64,000 bases of DNA from Mayamaea pseudoterrestris (GCA_027923505.1 BROI01000002.1:2232001-2296000); one strand, 5' to 3'; shown: positions 21,701 to 30,696, numbered from the stretch's first letter. The notes: generated by a model from the sequence alone, not told the origin. Numbers and translations are program-made.

Positions 21701-23643
21701 GTATCGACATTTGGAGCGCCAATGGCAACAATTTTTCCATCTTCTGAAGCTGCAACGGTAGACCCAAAGCCCGCACCAGCTTGATCGCCATCCATGGGCG
21801 AACCAAGATCTTTCCACGTCTTTTGCACAAAGTCAAACTTGTAAGCCTTGACTTGTCCTCTTTCATCGCGAGCATTCTCCGCTCCAACAATGACAACGTC
21901 TCCCTTTTCGGAAACACTGACAGACGACCCAAAGTTGTCACCAGCAGCGTCACCGACAATGTCACTTCCTCGTTGACGAAAGGCTCCATTGCTTCGCTCC
22001 ATGACTCGTATTAATCCAGTGTTTTGGTTCGCGCCCGGATATCCCACAACCATGAACTTGCCCGACTCGCTGTACGCCACGGATCGCTCCGCACCTTCCT
22101 CCTGGCTAGCTTGTTCGGGCAATTCCAGCGCCTTCCACGTGGCATCCTCCATGGCCTTTGGACTGCTGCGCAGCAAGGTGACCAAGTTGGAGGCGGCGCT
22201 TGCCATGCGAACGTTTCCATCAGCCGTTGTTGATGGTGCGGATGAAGTGCTGGGACCTGCTGACACGGTTGGAGGCGAGGATGGAGCGGGCGAACTGGTT
22301 GGGCCTGGACTAGTGGTAGGGCTTCGCACGTTGACGAGTGATGGAACTAGCGAGGATGTCGATGTCGGTCCAGACGCAGGCGTCGGTGACGCCGTCGTTG
22401 TAGGTCCTGGACTACCGCTAGTTGTCGGTGACGCAGTATTCGTCGGCGATGAAGTGACAGTCGGCGAAGCAGTCGTTGTCGGAGCTGGACTCGTTGAAGG
22501 AACAATGGAAGTACTCGTTGTTGGGCCTGGACCTCCCTTTGGTCCAGAAGGCGCACTACTGGAAGATGGAGCCGGGCTGACGGACGGTGCCGCACTGATA
22601 GACGGAGCAAGACTGGTGGAAGGCCTTGGCAATCGAGTCGGTCCTGGCGCCGCGCTCGGGCCATCCAGCCCGCTTGGTTCCGCGCTCACAGATGGTCTTT
22701 GCGAAATTGAAGGCACCAAGGATTGTCCCGATGGAGCCGCGCTGATGGACGGTCTTGCTGATACTGTTGGGATGATACTTTCCCTCGACGGAAATGCGCT
22801 GACGCTTGGCGACGCTGAAACGGATGGCGCTGACGAACCTCGGGTAGGTCCCATCGTTTCCAAAAATGACGTCGGCGCCGGACTCACCGTAGGAACTAAA
22901 AGTCCGGATGGCGCCGCTGATATACTTGGCATGGACGAGATTGAAGGCGTAATAGAAGGCGCTTGCGACGTTGCAATCAAGGATGATGGCGCATTCGATG
23001 GTGCATTCGAAATAGATGGCGCGCCAGTCGTAGTCGTCGGTTGCGACGATATAGATGGCGCAAGACTGAGACTCGCCGAGCTTGGACGCAGCGAGCCTCC
23101 TGCAACCGACGGCGCGCTGGAAGTATTCGGCGCCGGAGTAGCAATGGCAGCGCTTGGACCCGGACTACTCGTGGGTCCGACCAGCGTCGGTGATGCTGGA
23201 CTTGACGTCGTCGTACCTGGCGCCGTCGGTCGCCTCGTCATGCCGGACGTTCCAGGAGCTCTTGTTCCCAATCCAGGAGGACAAGGAAAGGTTTCGCCAC
23301 GCGCCAAGGACCGGTGCTGCTCGTCCGCTTCCAGGACTGCGGAGGTGCGGAGCGAGCGCAGATTGCGGCGATAAAACACCTTGATGCCTCGGAAGAAGAC
23401 GCTGTTATTGACAATGTAACGTTCCACCTTGCATTGCGGTCTTGTCTTTGGAATGACGACAATGTCGTCAATAATTTGATATCCATTTGATAGAGTTTCT
23501 CCGCGCCGCATGCGCTGGAGCTGGCGCCGGTTGTACAGGTTTTCATCCTGCCGCTCGCATCGACAGAGCAAATCCGATTGCGCGGCGCCTAGTTCCAGTA
23601 CACTGCTGAGAACAATGACGAGCCAAGCCAAGGCCTTGGTCAT
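18787..23643 (-). CDS. Secreted modular protein: mucin-like stretch plus two propeller/VWA-like units
   Basis: A single exon of 1618 residues with a signal peptide (MTKALAWLVIVLSSVLELGA). Residues about 126-470 are Ser/Thr/Pro/Ala-rich with irregular repeats of the SxAPSxS type and are probably heavily O-glycosylated. There follow two copies of a large unit. In each, FG-GAP-like propeller blades (pattern DGxxxAVGxPxxD...GQVKVYKY, about 519-892 and 1069-1440) are followed by a Cys-containing domain opening CVAVID and ending DYVSPCL (about 919-1052 and 1472-1615). The second Cys domain has a VWA-type metal site, DNSTSMS; the first has HETPTMS instead and probably lost it. The architecture suggests an extracellular adhesive or cell-wall protein, which is inference. 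The opposite strand is open for long stretches only because of the repetitive codons. Confidence 0.85.
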   Translation of the reverse strand: MTKALAWLVIVLSSVLELGAAQSDLLCRCERQDENLYNRRQLQRMRRGETLSNGYQIIDDIVVIPKTRPQCKVERYIVNNSVFFRGIKVFYRRNLRSLRTSAVLEADEQHRSLARGETFPCPPGLGTRAPGTSGMTRRPTAPGTTTSSPASPTLVGPTSSPGPSAAIATPAPNTSSAPSVAGGSLRPSSASLSLAPSISSQPTTTTGAPSISNAPSNAPSSLIATSQAPSITPSISSMPSISAAPSGLLVPTVSPAPTSFLETMGPTRGSSAPSVSASPSVSAFPSRESIIPTVSARPSISAAPSGQSLVPSISQRPSVSAEPSGLDGPSAAPGPTRLPRPSTSLAPSISAAPSVSPAPSSSSAPSGPKGGPGPTTSTSIVPSTSPAPTTTASPTVTSSPTNTASPTTSGSPGPTTTASPTPASGPTSTSSLVPSLVNVRSPTTSPGPTSSPAPSSPPTVSAGPSTSSAPSTTADGNVRMASAASNLVTLLRSSPKAMEDATWKALELPEQASQEEGAERSVAYSESGKFMVVGYPGANQNTGLIRVMERSNGAFRQRGSDIVGDAAGDNFGSSVSVSEKGDVVIVGAENARDERGQVKAYKFDFVQKTWKDLGSPMDGDQAGAGFGSTVAASEDGKIVAIGAPNVDTDRPGSVSVYGYSESSMKWINLGLSLVGSENGDMAGFSLDLSSNGYILAVGLPGKDGVGSSQTDAGSVVVYEYMNGNWIQLGQSLDGEMSFAKMGTSVSLSNDGQTLSLGQPGLGASGNGDAGAVVVYKYMTSTETWMQFGDAITGQANGDKLGQSLSLSGDGSTMGMYAGSYFGDDSSGRRLEEGAGQVGGLYSVYSWSGTNWVPIGPSIIAASVSRYYTISMGKNGSSVLVGFEKDNSLGYAAVYELDAAVLAEPKPEMSFEEQNDRVKCIAVIDGNSDTNLASQWTNLRTTFPQRGFCLLRPQSTSASLSIPSSLRTDSTSIIKSVARDDDADSEASDWYDLCSLQADFEMGLDRVILYIHETPTMSSDSVQASYELFLEKSSLMGFDVVYGNIADQQDYVSPCLEAPAQSPPPTSAPTEFSGWDKTSRLTGDRNGEHFGVISYNSDGSVMAVGSPGANDDTGKVQIFSRIDDRWQQVGDDLRGEVTAGQFGASVALSADGTTVVAGAPFANQVRVYRWKDGNWRPLGSYLTASDSNSDFGYAVATNAFGTKIAIGSPDTTLDEPGTGTIEVFGYSENDHGWQRLGVTLEGVENGDMCGASLSMNAAGSLLAVGCPGRRMKAGLVTVYDINNWKQLGQDIFGVDSGDEAGTDISLASEARILAVGIPNASPTAGIEMAGQVKVYKYYDASKTWLPMGNVISGEFASARIGKTVDLTANGAMIAYYDGPYLEEGYLSGGLVSVRALNDLEKWTLVRSPIILHTVSKWYNVDISGDGSSVIVGFDDSSRSGVVESYTPTIADYNPGIISLQSVEQEATPSGVDEFTCVAVIDENKGRNMDSKWKTLDETFPKRPFCLLRPVPPGTSGGLAVPDAFDDNSKNIFAEVNRDDQDRENPADWYSECNIGLSKRKNIQKVALYVDNSTSMSRSSVSIALVLFQERLKENNMELVFVTSNVDKDYVSPCLAAGAK

Positions 23644-24215
23644 GGTGCAAGGTCTATATTCTTACAGTCTAATGAATGATGTTGTTGATGGAGCTTGCTG
23701 GATAAAGTCGACGAAAGATGCGCGGATGGCGATTGACAAAAATGAAACCGCTGCGGTGCAACGCGCACGTGTTTTGTTATTTGTTATGCCCCCGAATTCA
23801 ATCCGTGACTCGTCCGGCGCGGTAAAGCACGGCTGGCGCGACTGGATGGCGCGCATTTTCCAAGACGTTCGAGTTTGACCATGGCGAAGGGCTCGACCAG
23901 CGTTGGCTCGTCTTCCGCCGACCAGCCGCAAATGTATGTGCGTTCTACTCGCTGACTTTTTTGACTTTTTCGCGGGATTACGACCGTTCCTTTCACCGGA
24001 TTGCTCACATCGATTATGACCTTCTCTGCTTCGATGGTCGATCGACATCCGACGCGTTGATACACTTGCGCCATCTGCCAATCAGCTAACCATTGCCTGA
24101 AGCCAGGCTCCTATGTACCGGTACAAGCTTCACTAGCAACAAGTCTTGCATGCCTCATAAGATCGTCAAGCAGCTAAATATATGTTGCCTTTAACTCGCA
24201 TTTAATGCTGCCAGT
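23644..24215. other. Intergenic with one TACCGGTA
   Basis: Upstream region of the large secreted protein and 3' region of the EME1-like gene. A 96-residue minus-strand frame at 23784-24074 has no recognisable domain. TACCGGTA is at 24116-24123. Confidence 0.5.
24116..24123. promoter_or_regulatory. TACCGGTA palindrome
   Basis: Within TGTACCGGTACAAG, a palindrome extending to TGTACCGGTACA. It lies between the 3' end of the EME1-like gene and the upstream region of the secreted protein gene. The role is unknown. Confidence 0.35.
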
Positions 24216-26057
24216 CTACACCAACAGAAAGTTGGGATTATCGCTAGTCATTAGCTCAAACACTTGGTTGGATAGCTTTGCGTAAGTTTTGTCGCCAAAG
24301 CAATCCACAAGCAGTAATCGCTTTTCATCCTCCGTCATTGCAACGTCCTGGTAGACCTTCCATAGCGAGTAGCCAGTGGGATAGTGCTGCACGAACATGC
24401 GGGCCATGTTGAAACTCACGCGAGGAAGCTGCTGCACCTGCCGCAACCAACAATCCTTGGCTTGAGCGTAGAGTGTGGCATCCGCGCCACAGAGAGGCGC
24501 AAGCTTTTGAGAAACGTCCAAATCGGAGTATGCCTTTTGGTATTGCACATCAGATAGTTTTCGCGTCAAGCGATTCAGTTCCATTGCCAAGTGATCATTC
24601 TCGCGGCACTCAATGCACTCCACTTGAAATTGAATGAGTAGCCAAGCAATAGCATCCTTTAGCTCTTCATCGGTCGGTGGCGCAGACGAATTGGGTTGCT
24701 TGTTGCGCTTGTGCGCAATCCACAGCTGTTCGAGCTTATGTGTCACCCGATACAAATATATCAAGAGACGAGGCTTCTTCGTTGGCTCGCATCGCCATGC
24801 TGCTCGCCAACCTGCTTGCAACGACCGCAACCAGTTCTCCAGTTTTGGATAGTCGTCATCGTCATAGTCATCACGCTCTAGTAGTTTAATAAACTCGTGC
24901 GCGTCGTCAAAGACCACGGCGACAGCTGGTAAGTGCTCGTATCCACTAGCATTCCCTGCCCGCATAGCAGCCATTGCTCCTTCCGCTCCACCTTCACCTC
25001 GCTTCAAATCTTTGCGAATGTACTGGATCGTCTTGCATCCAAGCATACTAGCATGTTCGACGACATTGTACTTCAAATCCTGCAACTCGTCGGCAATAGT
25101 CAACTCTGGATGACGATACAAGTCGGGATCCATCAAAACAACGATTTCTTGGTTGGCAAAGCCGCCTTTTCGTTGTTTGCTGTCGTCCTTTAGTTCTTGT
25201 TTTCGTCGCTTCTCCGTCTTTTCAGCCTCCAGCTTGGCTTCGCGCGCGCGCTTCTTGGCCAGCTTTTCCTGCTCCTTTAATTGCTTGGCTTGGTCACGCT
25301 CCTGCTGCTTGCGCAAGCGTTCCTCCTCCTTTTCGCGCTGCCTATGCTCCTTGATGGCTGCATCTGGTTGCTTGCGCTTGGGCTTGGCAGCGGCCGGTGC
25401 TGAAGAATTCAGGTCGATTGGATTTTCCTTTGACGCTGCCTGCTTGTCTGATACAGTGTTTTTGTTCGTCGTCGCTTTTGGTTTTGTCCGTACCATTTGC
25501 TTGATTCTCTTGGTCAAAGAGTCTTCACTGCAGGAGCTGGCATTGTCAGATGAAGAAGCAGCAGCAGCAAGAGTAGACGCTTTTTTCGAACGTGAATGCA
25601 AAGATTGACGACAAGCCTTGGGTTTTTTATCCGGTGAGTCACAGCTGTCATCGTCCGACGATTCTAGACAGGACGCAAATGCAGCAGACGCGTTCTTTTG
25701 CATACTGGACTGTGAAAATTGCGCGTAGGAAGATGTGTGGTGATTGTTGTTTAGTTTTGCTGCCAAAAACTTTTCGCCTTCGCCTTTCCTTCGCCTCAAT
25801 CGATCCACCAGTGAACAGTCTTCCTCGTCATCATCACTTTCTTCGTCCAGTAGCGCGATTGGATCCGCTTCATTTCCTCCACTGGCACTCAAGCGAGGAC
25901 CGCGACGAGAGGGTGACGCACTGTGACTTTCACGTCGAGTCGAAGAGGCAGCAGCTGAAGCTCGTGGTGGAAGGACTTCCAAATCTTCCTCCGTGTCGTC
26001 ACCATCCGAATCCGATAATAGATCAAGAATGTTTGATTGACTGTATTTGGAACTCAT
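24216..26057 (-). CDS. EME1: EME1-like ERCC4-domain protein, partner of MUS81
   Basis: Likely non-catalytic subunit of the MUS81 structure-specific endonuclease, acting on stalled forks and recombination intermediates in the nucleus. The single exon gives 613 residues. The N-terminal 230 residues are Ser- and acid-rich (SDSDGDDTEEDLEV). A strongly charged helix follows (EKEEERLRKQQERDQAKQLK). The ERCC4-like fold begins at EIVVLMDPDLYRHPELTIAD, with VAVVFDDAHEFIKLLER, and the C-terminus (QQLPRVSFNMARMFVQHYPT) resembles the helix-hairpin-helix region. The catalytic ERKxxxD motif of MUS81/XPF is absent, as expected for EME1. Confidence rests on overall layout, because EME1 sequences diverge quickly. 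Confidence 0.75.
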   Translation of the reverse strand: MSSKYSQSNILDLLSDSDGDDTEEDLEVLPPRASAAASSTRRESHSASPSRRGPRLSASGGNEADPIALLDEESDDDEEDCSLVDRLRRRKGEGEKFLAAKLNNNHHTSSYAQFSQSSMQKNASAAFASCLESSDDDSCDSPDKKPKACRQSLHSRSKKASTLAAAASSSDNASSCSEDSLTKRIKQMVRTKPKATTNKNTVSDKQAASKENPIDLNSSAPAAAKPKRKQPDAAIKEHRQREKEEERLRKQQERDQAKQLKEQEKLAKKRAREAKLEAEKTEKRRKQELKDDSKQRKGGFANQEIVVLMDPDLYRHPELTIADELQDLKYNVVEHASMLGCKTIQYIRKDLKRGEGGAEGAMAAMRAGNASGYEHLPAVAVVFDDAHEFIKLLERDDYDDDDYPKLENWLRSLQAGWRAAWRCEPTKKPRLLIYLYRVTHKLEQLWIAHKRNKQPNSSAPPTDEELKDAIAWLLIQFQVECIECRENDHLAMELNRLTRKLSDVQYQKAYSDLDVSQKLAPLCGADATLYAQAKDCWLRQVQQLPRVSFNMARMFVQHYPTGYSLWKVYQDVAMTEDEKRLLLVDCFGDKTYAKLSNQVFELMTSDNPNFLLV

Positions 26058-26435
26058 TCTGTCAGTATACTCTTAGTGAACGTAACTTGGTGAGGGAGAG
26101 CAAGCGGCACGCAAGCTGACGAGTGCCGCCATGGTCGATCGACTCGTCGTTGATCCGGTACCGTTACGACAGACATACGAAACAGCTGATGCGTCATGAT
26201 GTCAGCGGTTGAGAAATCGCTCAAAAGCGTTGCGAAGCCAAACGCGACGACGATGGCATTCCATTTCGTCGAGAGAAGTTCCCAAGCGACTCGAGGATTT
26301 ACAGTTCCGCTTGATCGGTCCTGCATACTTGATGATCTTGACGGATTGTCGGGCACAAAATCAAAAAGCAATTGGCAAATCATAGTCAGTCTGACAATCT
26401 GACGCGGCCGACCCAACGACCCGCGACCCGCGACA
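26058..26435. other. Divergent promoter region
   Basis: Shared upstream DNA of the EME1-like gene and the first small secreted protein. GATCCGGTACCGTTACG around 26152-26168 is a variant of the recurring intergenic motif. Confidence 0.45.
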
Positions 26436-26951
26436 ATGCCACCATTTCATCCCATGACGCTCCTGTTGATAGCCATTGTACTGCTCAGCTTCATTGGCTC
26501 CACAGCGCTTGCCAATAATGACATCCAAGGCAACTATACGTTGGCAAAACTCGTCGACGCGGACGACAACCGAATCAGCCTTCACCGCAGAAAATACATT
26601 TTCACACTCGAGTCTCAAGAGTCAACCACGTCCAATAATAGTACCACTTCTTACTCGTTTGGCATTACCATTGGAAATTCCATTGGCGGAAGCATGGTGG
26701 TGGATGAAGCTGCGAATGGAACGATTACAGACATGATGAGCTGGTCGACGCGAATGTATCCAGGACGGCGTCTCTACAAGATTGAGGTTGCCTTGATTGA
26801 TGCCCTCGACCAAGCGAAACGTTTGGAAAGAAAGACCAAGTATTCGATTGTGCTTGCTGGTCCGGGAGGTTCGCTCACTTTGCGGCGACCGCCAGCAGAA
26901 AGAGGCCTGGAGGAGAGTGCCGGAGAGGAAGACATTGGGGATGGACCATAG
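26436..26951 (+). CDS. Small secreted protein, paralog of the one at 27951-28403
   Basis: 171 residues with a signal peptide (MTLLLIAIVLLSFIGSTALA). The family is not recognised. The body aligns along its length with the protein encoded 1 kb downstream: GNYTLAKLVDADDNRISLHR against GKFIVASVVNRTGHEVELPS, then YSFGITIGN-x-x-GGSMVVDE against YAFSFNITNN-x-RGDFVVDE, and a shared ending SIVLAGPGGSLTLRR against SLILRGAEGTITLNR. A beta-rich fold is likely. There are N-glycosylation sequons (NYT, NST, NGT) and no cysteines in the mature part, unusual for a secreted effector-like protein. The acidic tail EESAGEEDIGDGP is absent from the paralog. Translation may instead start at the ATG at 26454. Confidence 0.72.
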   Translation: MPPFHPMTLLLIAIVLLSFIGSTALANNDIQGNYTLAKLVDADDNRISLHRRKYIFTLESQESTTSNNSTTSYSFGITIGNSIGGSMVVDEAANGTITDMMSWSTRMYPGRRLYKIEVALIDALDQAKRLERKTKYSIVLAGPGGSLTLRRPPAERGLEESAGEEDIGDGP

Positions 26952-27950
26952 ACTTTCGGAGAATGCGACGAAATTAAAATGAAGAGATTGGAGTTGAAGA
27001 TGCTCTTGCTACCTCGTTATTGTTGTTCATAACAAGCCCACTGTGGGTTTTTAAATAGCTACCGGTAAAGGCGTAAATTGCCACCTAAATATTCAGTTTG
27101 CTGTTTTGCTACTGCATGTACTCGTGCCAATCATGGTACCCATAGGCACAGTCGAATAGGCAAACGTGCTGTGGTAATACGAAGATTTCGCTGGTAAAAG
27201 CGAATAAGAGTATCAATGATCCAATTGCCAAGCGATTGTAACTTGTAACCACCTTTCAGCTTTGGTCAACCGAGGAGAATATATGGGAAATTTTGCGCCA
27301 CAAATACCGGTTATGCAAACTAGGCCACCCACCATCTTCAGCATAGCTATTGTAGCTTGGATTGGCTTTGCGTCTCAAATGCCGCGAACAAGTCGACGTT
27401 CTCTAGACTATCTTCTTGCAGATAGATGCGCGATGCACGCCATAAACTTGGTGCTTACGACAAGCAGTTTGGCTAGCCACGACCTCAACCAGTAGCGCCT
27501 CAGGCTCCATACAGCAACACACACTGTGATGCTGACAGCTAGGTGCTCTGCTAACTTGGAAGTATTTTACTCGACGTGCGAATACTCCAAGTAAACCATG
27601 GACGGGTTGCGTTTGTGATTACAGTACTGTATTGCGTAGCTTTCGTAAGAAAAACTGCTGAGCAGTTTCAAACATGGTGAAAAGCTTTCCAGTCGCAATT
27701 GTTCATATGCCCCAAAAACGTGACCCTCGGCTGTGACTGATTTACCGAATTAGAGACAAAGTAGCGTGGGAAAGATGTTCCGTCAGCTAAATCACGTCAT
27801 CGCAGGTTCACGTTTTGATAAGCCTTGCTCGTGCCAGATTTCAGCTGTACTGTCCAGTCCGGCATGCCAAGGCGCTCGTCGCCCTTCAATCACACATCAT
27901 TAGCCACACAACAACGACATCCTCACTCGCTCGCTTTGTCTTACTATACC
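26952..27950. other. Gene-poor 1 kb between the paralogs
   Basis: A 77-codon plus-strand frame (27262-27495) has no domain or paralog support. TACCGGTA occurs at 27060-27067. I see no repeat ends or transposon remnants. Confidence 0.5.
27060..27067. promoter_or_regulatory. TACCGGTA palindrome
   Basis: Non-coding copy just after the first small secreted gene and upstream of its paralog. A related ATACCGGTT occurs near 27304. Confidence 0.3.
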
Positions 27951-28403
27951 ATGAATGAGTCTTCGCTTCACCTTATCTTGTACATTGCGCTCTTCTGTTG
28001 CTCTTTAATAGCTTCAGAAGCCCAAGTATATGAAGGAAAGTTCATTGTGGCGTCGGTGGTAAACCGAACAGGACATGAAGTGGAACTGCCCAGCAAGCGA
28101 TACCTCTTTCAGATGCAACACGCCACGGACGAACAGGATGGTTCTGTGTACGCATTCAGTTTTAACATCACCAATAATTTTCGTGGAGATTTCGTCGTCG
28201 ATGAGCAAAACGGGAGTGTCGAGTCGGTGCGCTCGGTTATTTCTACTCGACAATTTCCTCCGGAAGCACAAGGCAACGTCGAACGTGCCATGTCCAGTAT
28301 ACTTCGCAGCATGAAAAAGATCAAAATGAAGAAACAGCGGAGTCTGATATTGCGGGGAGCGGAAGGGACAATAACACTGAACCGTCGCAGGAACAAGAAA
28401 TGA
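27951..28403 (+). CDS. Small secreted protein, paralog of the one at 26436-26951
   Basis: 150 residues from the ATG at 27951, chosen because it opens a clear signal peptide (LHLILYIALFCCSLIASEAQ). The mature part shares order and spacing of conserved blocks with the upstream gene: a first strand GKFIVASVV, the block KRYLFQMQ (KYIFTLES in the paralog), FVVDEQNGSV (MVVDEAANGT), ISTRQFPPE (WSTRMYPGR) and the final SLILRGAEGTITLNRR. The C-terminus is basic (RRRNKK) whereas the paralog is acidic. The function is unknown. The pair looks like an old tandem duplication in the same orientation. Confidence 0.72.
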   Translation: MNESSLHLILYIALFCCSLIASEAQVYEGKFIVASVVNRTGHEVELPSKRYLFQMQHATDEQDGSVYAFSFNITNNFRGDFVVDEQNGSVESVRSVISTRQFPPEAQGNVERAMSSILRSMKKIKMKKQRSLILRGAEGTITLNRRRNKK

Positions 28404-28998
28404 CGAGTGTCGCATGGACAAGGCTCCAGGCTAATCCTAGCGTCTGCGCATCCTATCCGGTATTATCAAGGCCCATTTCGTGTGCATACATCTGCTACAT
28501 TGTCTACGCAGTATTACATCATAAACTAGCCGTAATTTTTGCATAACGTTGACTTTTACAAGCAGTTATCTCGATACGGGGCTGGCTCGAACACCGCAAA
28601 GTTCGAGGCCCTTATCCGCTATCTGTTTCATCATGCAAATATTTACGTTTAAATGGTGCATTTAAAGTAAATAGAGTGTGACTCATTGGCTGCGATTCGA
28701 CGGCTGATCGACTCTGGACTTGCTGGATTGTTCAATGCTCATCATACGGCGGGAGCAAGGAGCAAGATTGCATGACGCTCACACATACAGGTTGTGTATA
28801 TGGATCAGTATAGTATAAGGTCCGTCGGATTTTATTATTCACAGTCACTAGGAGTAGCGGAGAAAGTCCAATGTTACGCGAGAGATAGCAAAGTAGCAAA
28901 AGGCTCGTATCGGTACTCGGTTTGAACATCAAGACTGGCTGTACTATTGTATGATCCTTACAACGACAATAAAGTATAAGACATTGACAAGCGCAGAA
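28404..28998. other. Intergenic with TATCGGTA
   Basis: No gene seen. It contains TATCGGTA at 28908-28915, about 85 bases before the start codon of the next gene. Confidence 0.5.
28908..28915. promoter_or_regulatory. TATCGGTA motif upstream of plastid protein gene
   Basis: Reads TCGTATCGGTACTCGG; its reverse complement CCGAGTACCGATACGA closely matches the copy at 53932-53947. Confidence 0.4.
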
Positions 28999-29562
28999 AT
29001 GATGCTGTACCTATATGTTCTGCTGTTTTCGTTCTGCTTGGCGGATGCGTTTCAGTTCGGACGTGGACTAATCTCAACGAGTTTTCAACATGCTCGTCGC
29101 ATCACGCAAACGCCAGCAGACAAGGCAATGTTGATACACGGGAAACATTCGTTCTCAACTGCACTTTATGCGGCTGATAATGATAGTCCCGAGACGATGT
29201 CAGTACGCGAATCCGACCAGATCTTACTCGGAGGAGCCGGAGTGTTGGCCGCCGCCATTGTCCTTTACTCCGAGTACACACTCAAAAGCACTGGATGTGG
29301 TCTACCAGCTGGGCCGGCAGGCCTGTTTGGTGCAGCAGAAGGAGTTAGCTATCTCCTTGTTGTTGGCCTCGCCGGATATAGTTTGCTCAAAAAGTTCATG
29401 ACTGGCGCGGGGTTACCAGCTGGCCCTGGAGGAATTTTGGGTGCAGCAGAAGGTCTTTCTTTTCTGGCAATCGCTGTTGGCTTAGTGGTGCTGGGATTTC
29501 AGCTTGCAGACTATGGTTACGTTCCCAATGCTGTACCAATGGAGGGAGGAATGTGCAGTTAA
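28999..29562 (+). CDS. Plastid membrane protein with duplicated GLPAGP segment
   Basis: 187 residues from the ATG at 28999. The signal peptide ends ADA-FQFGRG, a diatom plastid motif, so the protein should enter the plastid. After a transit-like stretch there are three hydrophobic segments. Two of them follow near-identical loops, GCGLPAGPAGLFGAAEGVSY and GAGLPAGPGGILGAAEGLSF, so this segment is an internal tandem repeat. I recall the GLPAGP...GAAEG text from other algal proteins of unknown function but cannot name the family. A thylakoid or envelope location is inferred. A start at 28951 would add 16 residues in front of the signal peptide and is less likely. Confidence 0.8.
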   Translation: MMLYLYVLLFSFCLADAFQFGRGLISTSFQHARRITQTPADKAMLIHGKHSFSTALYAADNDSPETMSVRESDQILLGGAGVLAAAIVLYSEYTLKSTGCGLPAGPAGLFGAAEGVSYLLVVGLAGYSLLKKFMTGAGLPAGPGGILGAAEGLSFLAIAVGLVVLGFQLADYGYVPNAVPMEGGMCS

Positions 29563-29910
29563 CTGTAAGCTAATGAGCGCAGATCATGGCCGAGATGAGG
29601 ATTGCCATTTTCGTCGCCAGCCATCACCCACACTCATAAAAGCAATGCACTGTATAACGGAGCTCAGTTCCAGTGAAATGAAGCTAATAAACGCTATCGC
29701 CTATTAGCATCTTACACTACTTGGGTAGCTGGGAAAAGCCAAATCGTGTATCGTGTCGCAGCAGCACTGTCACACTTTTCCTCCACGACATTTTTTTCAA
29801 ATCGCAGCTCTGCAGCTTGTCCTCTATCTTCATCAGCAATTCCTGCTAGAAGCGTTTGCAAACAGAAAACTACTGAGAGATTGCGACTGCTATTACTGTC
29901 AATCGTGTCA
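29563..29910. other. Intergenic / 5' UTR of TLC gene
   Basis: The frame of the next gene is open upstream to an ATG at 29746, but that extension lacks any signal. I treat this stretch as untranslated. Confidence 0.45.
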
Positions 29911-30696
29911 ATGATGAAAAATTCGCCGCTCTGGGAGGCGTTCAACGACAATGACTCGTTCCTTCCATTCTACCTTCCCTTTGCCATGTGGATTGCAATT
30001 TACGCTTACTGCCGAGCCACTGGGATTGCATTCTACAAGTGGCATACGATTCATAACTTGCACAACCTTGGAGCCATTGCGGTGCGTTTGCGATTGTGAG
30101 CTATTGGTCTCTTGTGCGTCAGACGAATGATGGCGCAACGCCGATGGTGGCCCTACTCTCTCATTTTTTCTCACTTCAATTTATCGATTCTCCATTCCCT
30201 TTGTTCGCAGCTTGGTCTTCAATCGCTTTACTATAACAACGACAATGTATTCAACGAACGCATTCCAATCCTTTGGTCCATATCCTACTTTCTCATTGAC
30301 TTGCTCGACTGCGTGTTGCGCCTCGACCGAGACTACACGATTCACGCCGGCTTTTGCCTCCTGCTGGGTTACTTCAACTACACGACTCCCACACTTCGAC
30401 GTTTGCGCATGAACTCCAAGGCTTCCCTCTGCGAATCAAGTAACCCGTTCATGCATCTTGCCAAACATACGCGCCGTCCAGCTCACTTTCTGCTGTTTGC
30501 CGTTGTTTATACATGCTGTCGCATCGTTTGGATACCAGTCATGGTCAAGCAACTACTGGATGAAGGCTTGACGTTGACGAATCCTATTCAAATGGCGCTG
30601 CTTGGCTTTTATGGCTTGAATCTGTTTTGGTATGCCAAGATCATACGAATTTTGGTCGAAGGCAGCCGAGGGAAGACGGCCTCAAAGGAGGAGTAA
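29911..30696 (+). CDS. TLC-domain (TRAM/LAG1/CLN8) membrane protein
   Basis: Exons 29911-30081 and 30211-30696 join in frame across a 129-base intron (GTGCGT...TTCGCAG), giving 218 residues. Five to six hydrophobic helices are visible: LPFYLPFAMWIAIYAYC, LWSISYFLIDLLDCVLRL, AGFCLLLGYFNYTTPTL, HFLLFAVVYTCCRIVWIPVM and MALLGFYGLNLFWYAKIIRI. The sequences HNLHNLGAIALGLQSL, DYTIHAGFCLL, ESSNPFMHLAKHTR and the Trp-Tyr in the last helix follow the TLC pattern. Family members act in the ER in ceramide synthesis, lipid sensing or membrane fluidity; the short length fits the TLCD group rather than ceramide synthases. The exact function is not inferred. Confidence 0.8.

Noticed and set aside
21989-23374. 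A 461-residue open frame on the plus strand, rich in Gly, Val, Asp and Ala
   Set aside because: It lies antisense to the Ser/Pro/Thr-rich part of the secreted protein. Repetitive codons on one strand give an open frame on the other. No domain, signal or splice support.
23784-24074. A 96-residue minus-strand frame upstream of the large secreted protein
   Set aside because: The short stretch RVERTYICGWSAEDEP reads plausibly, but nothing else supports a gene.
27262-27495. A 77-residue frame in the gap between the two paralogous secreted genes
   Set aside because: It does not resemble either paralog and has no signal peptide; judged random.
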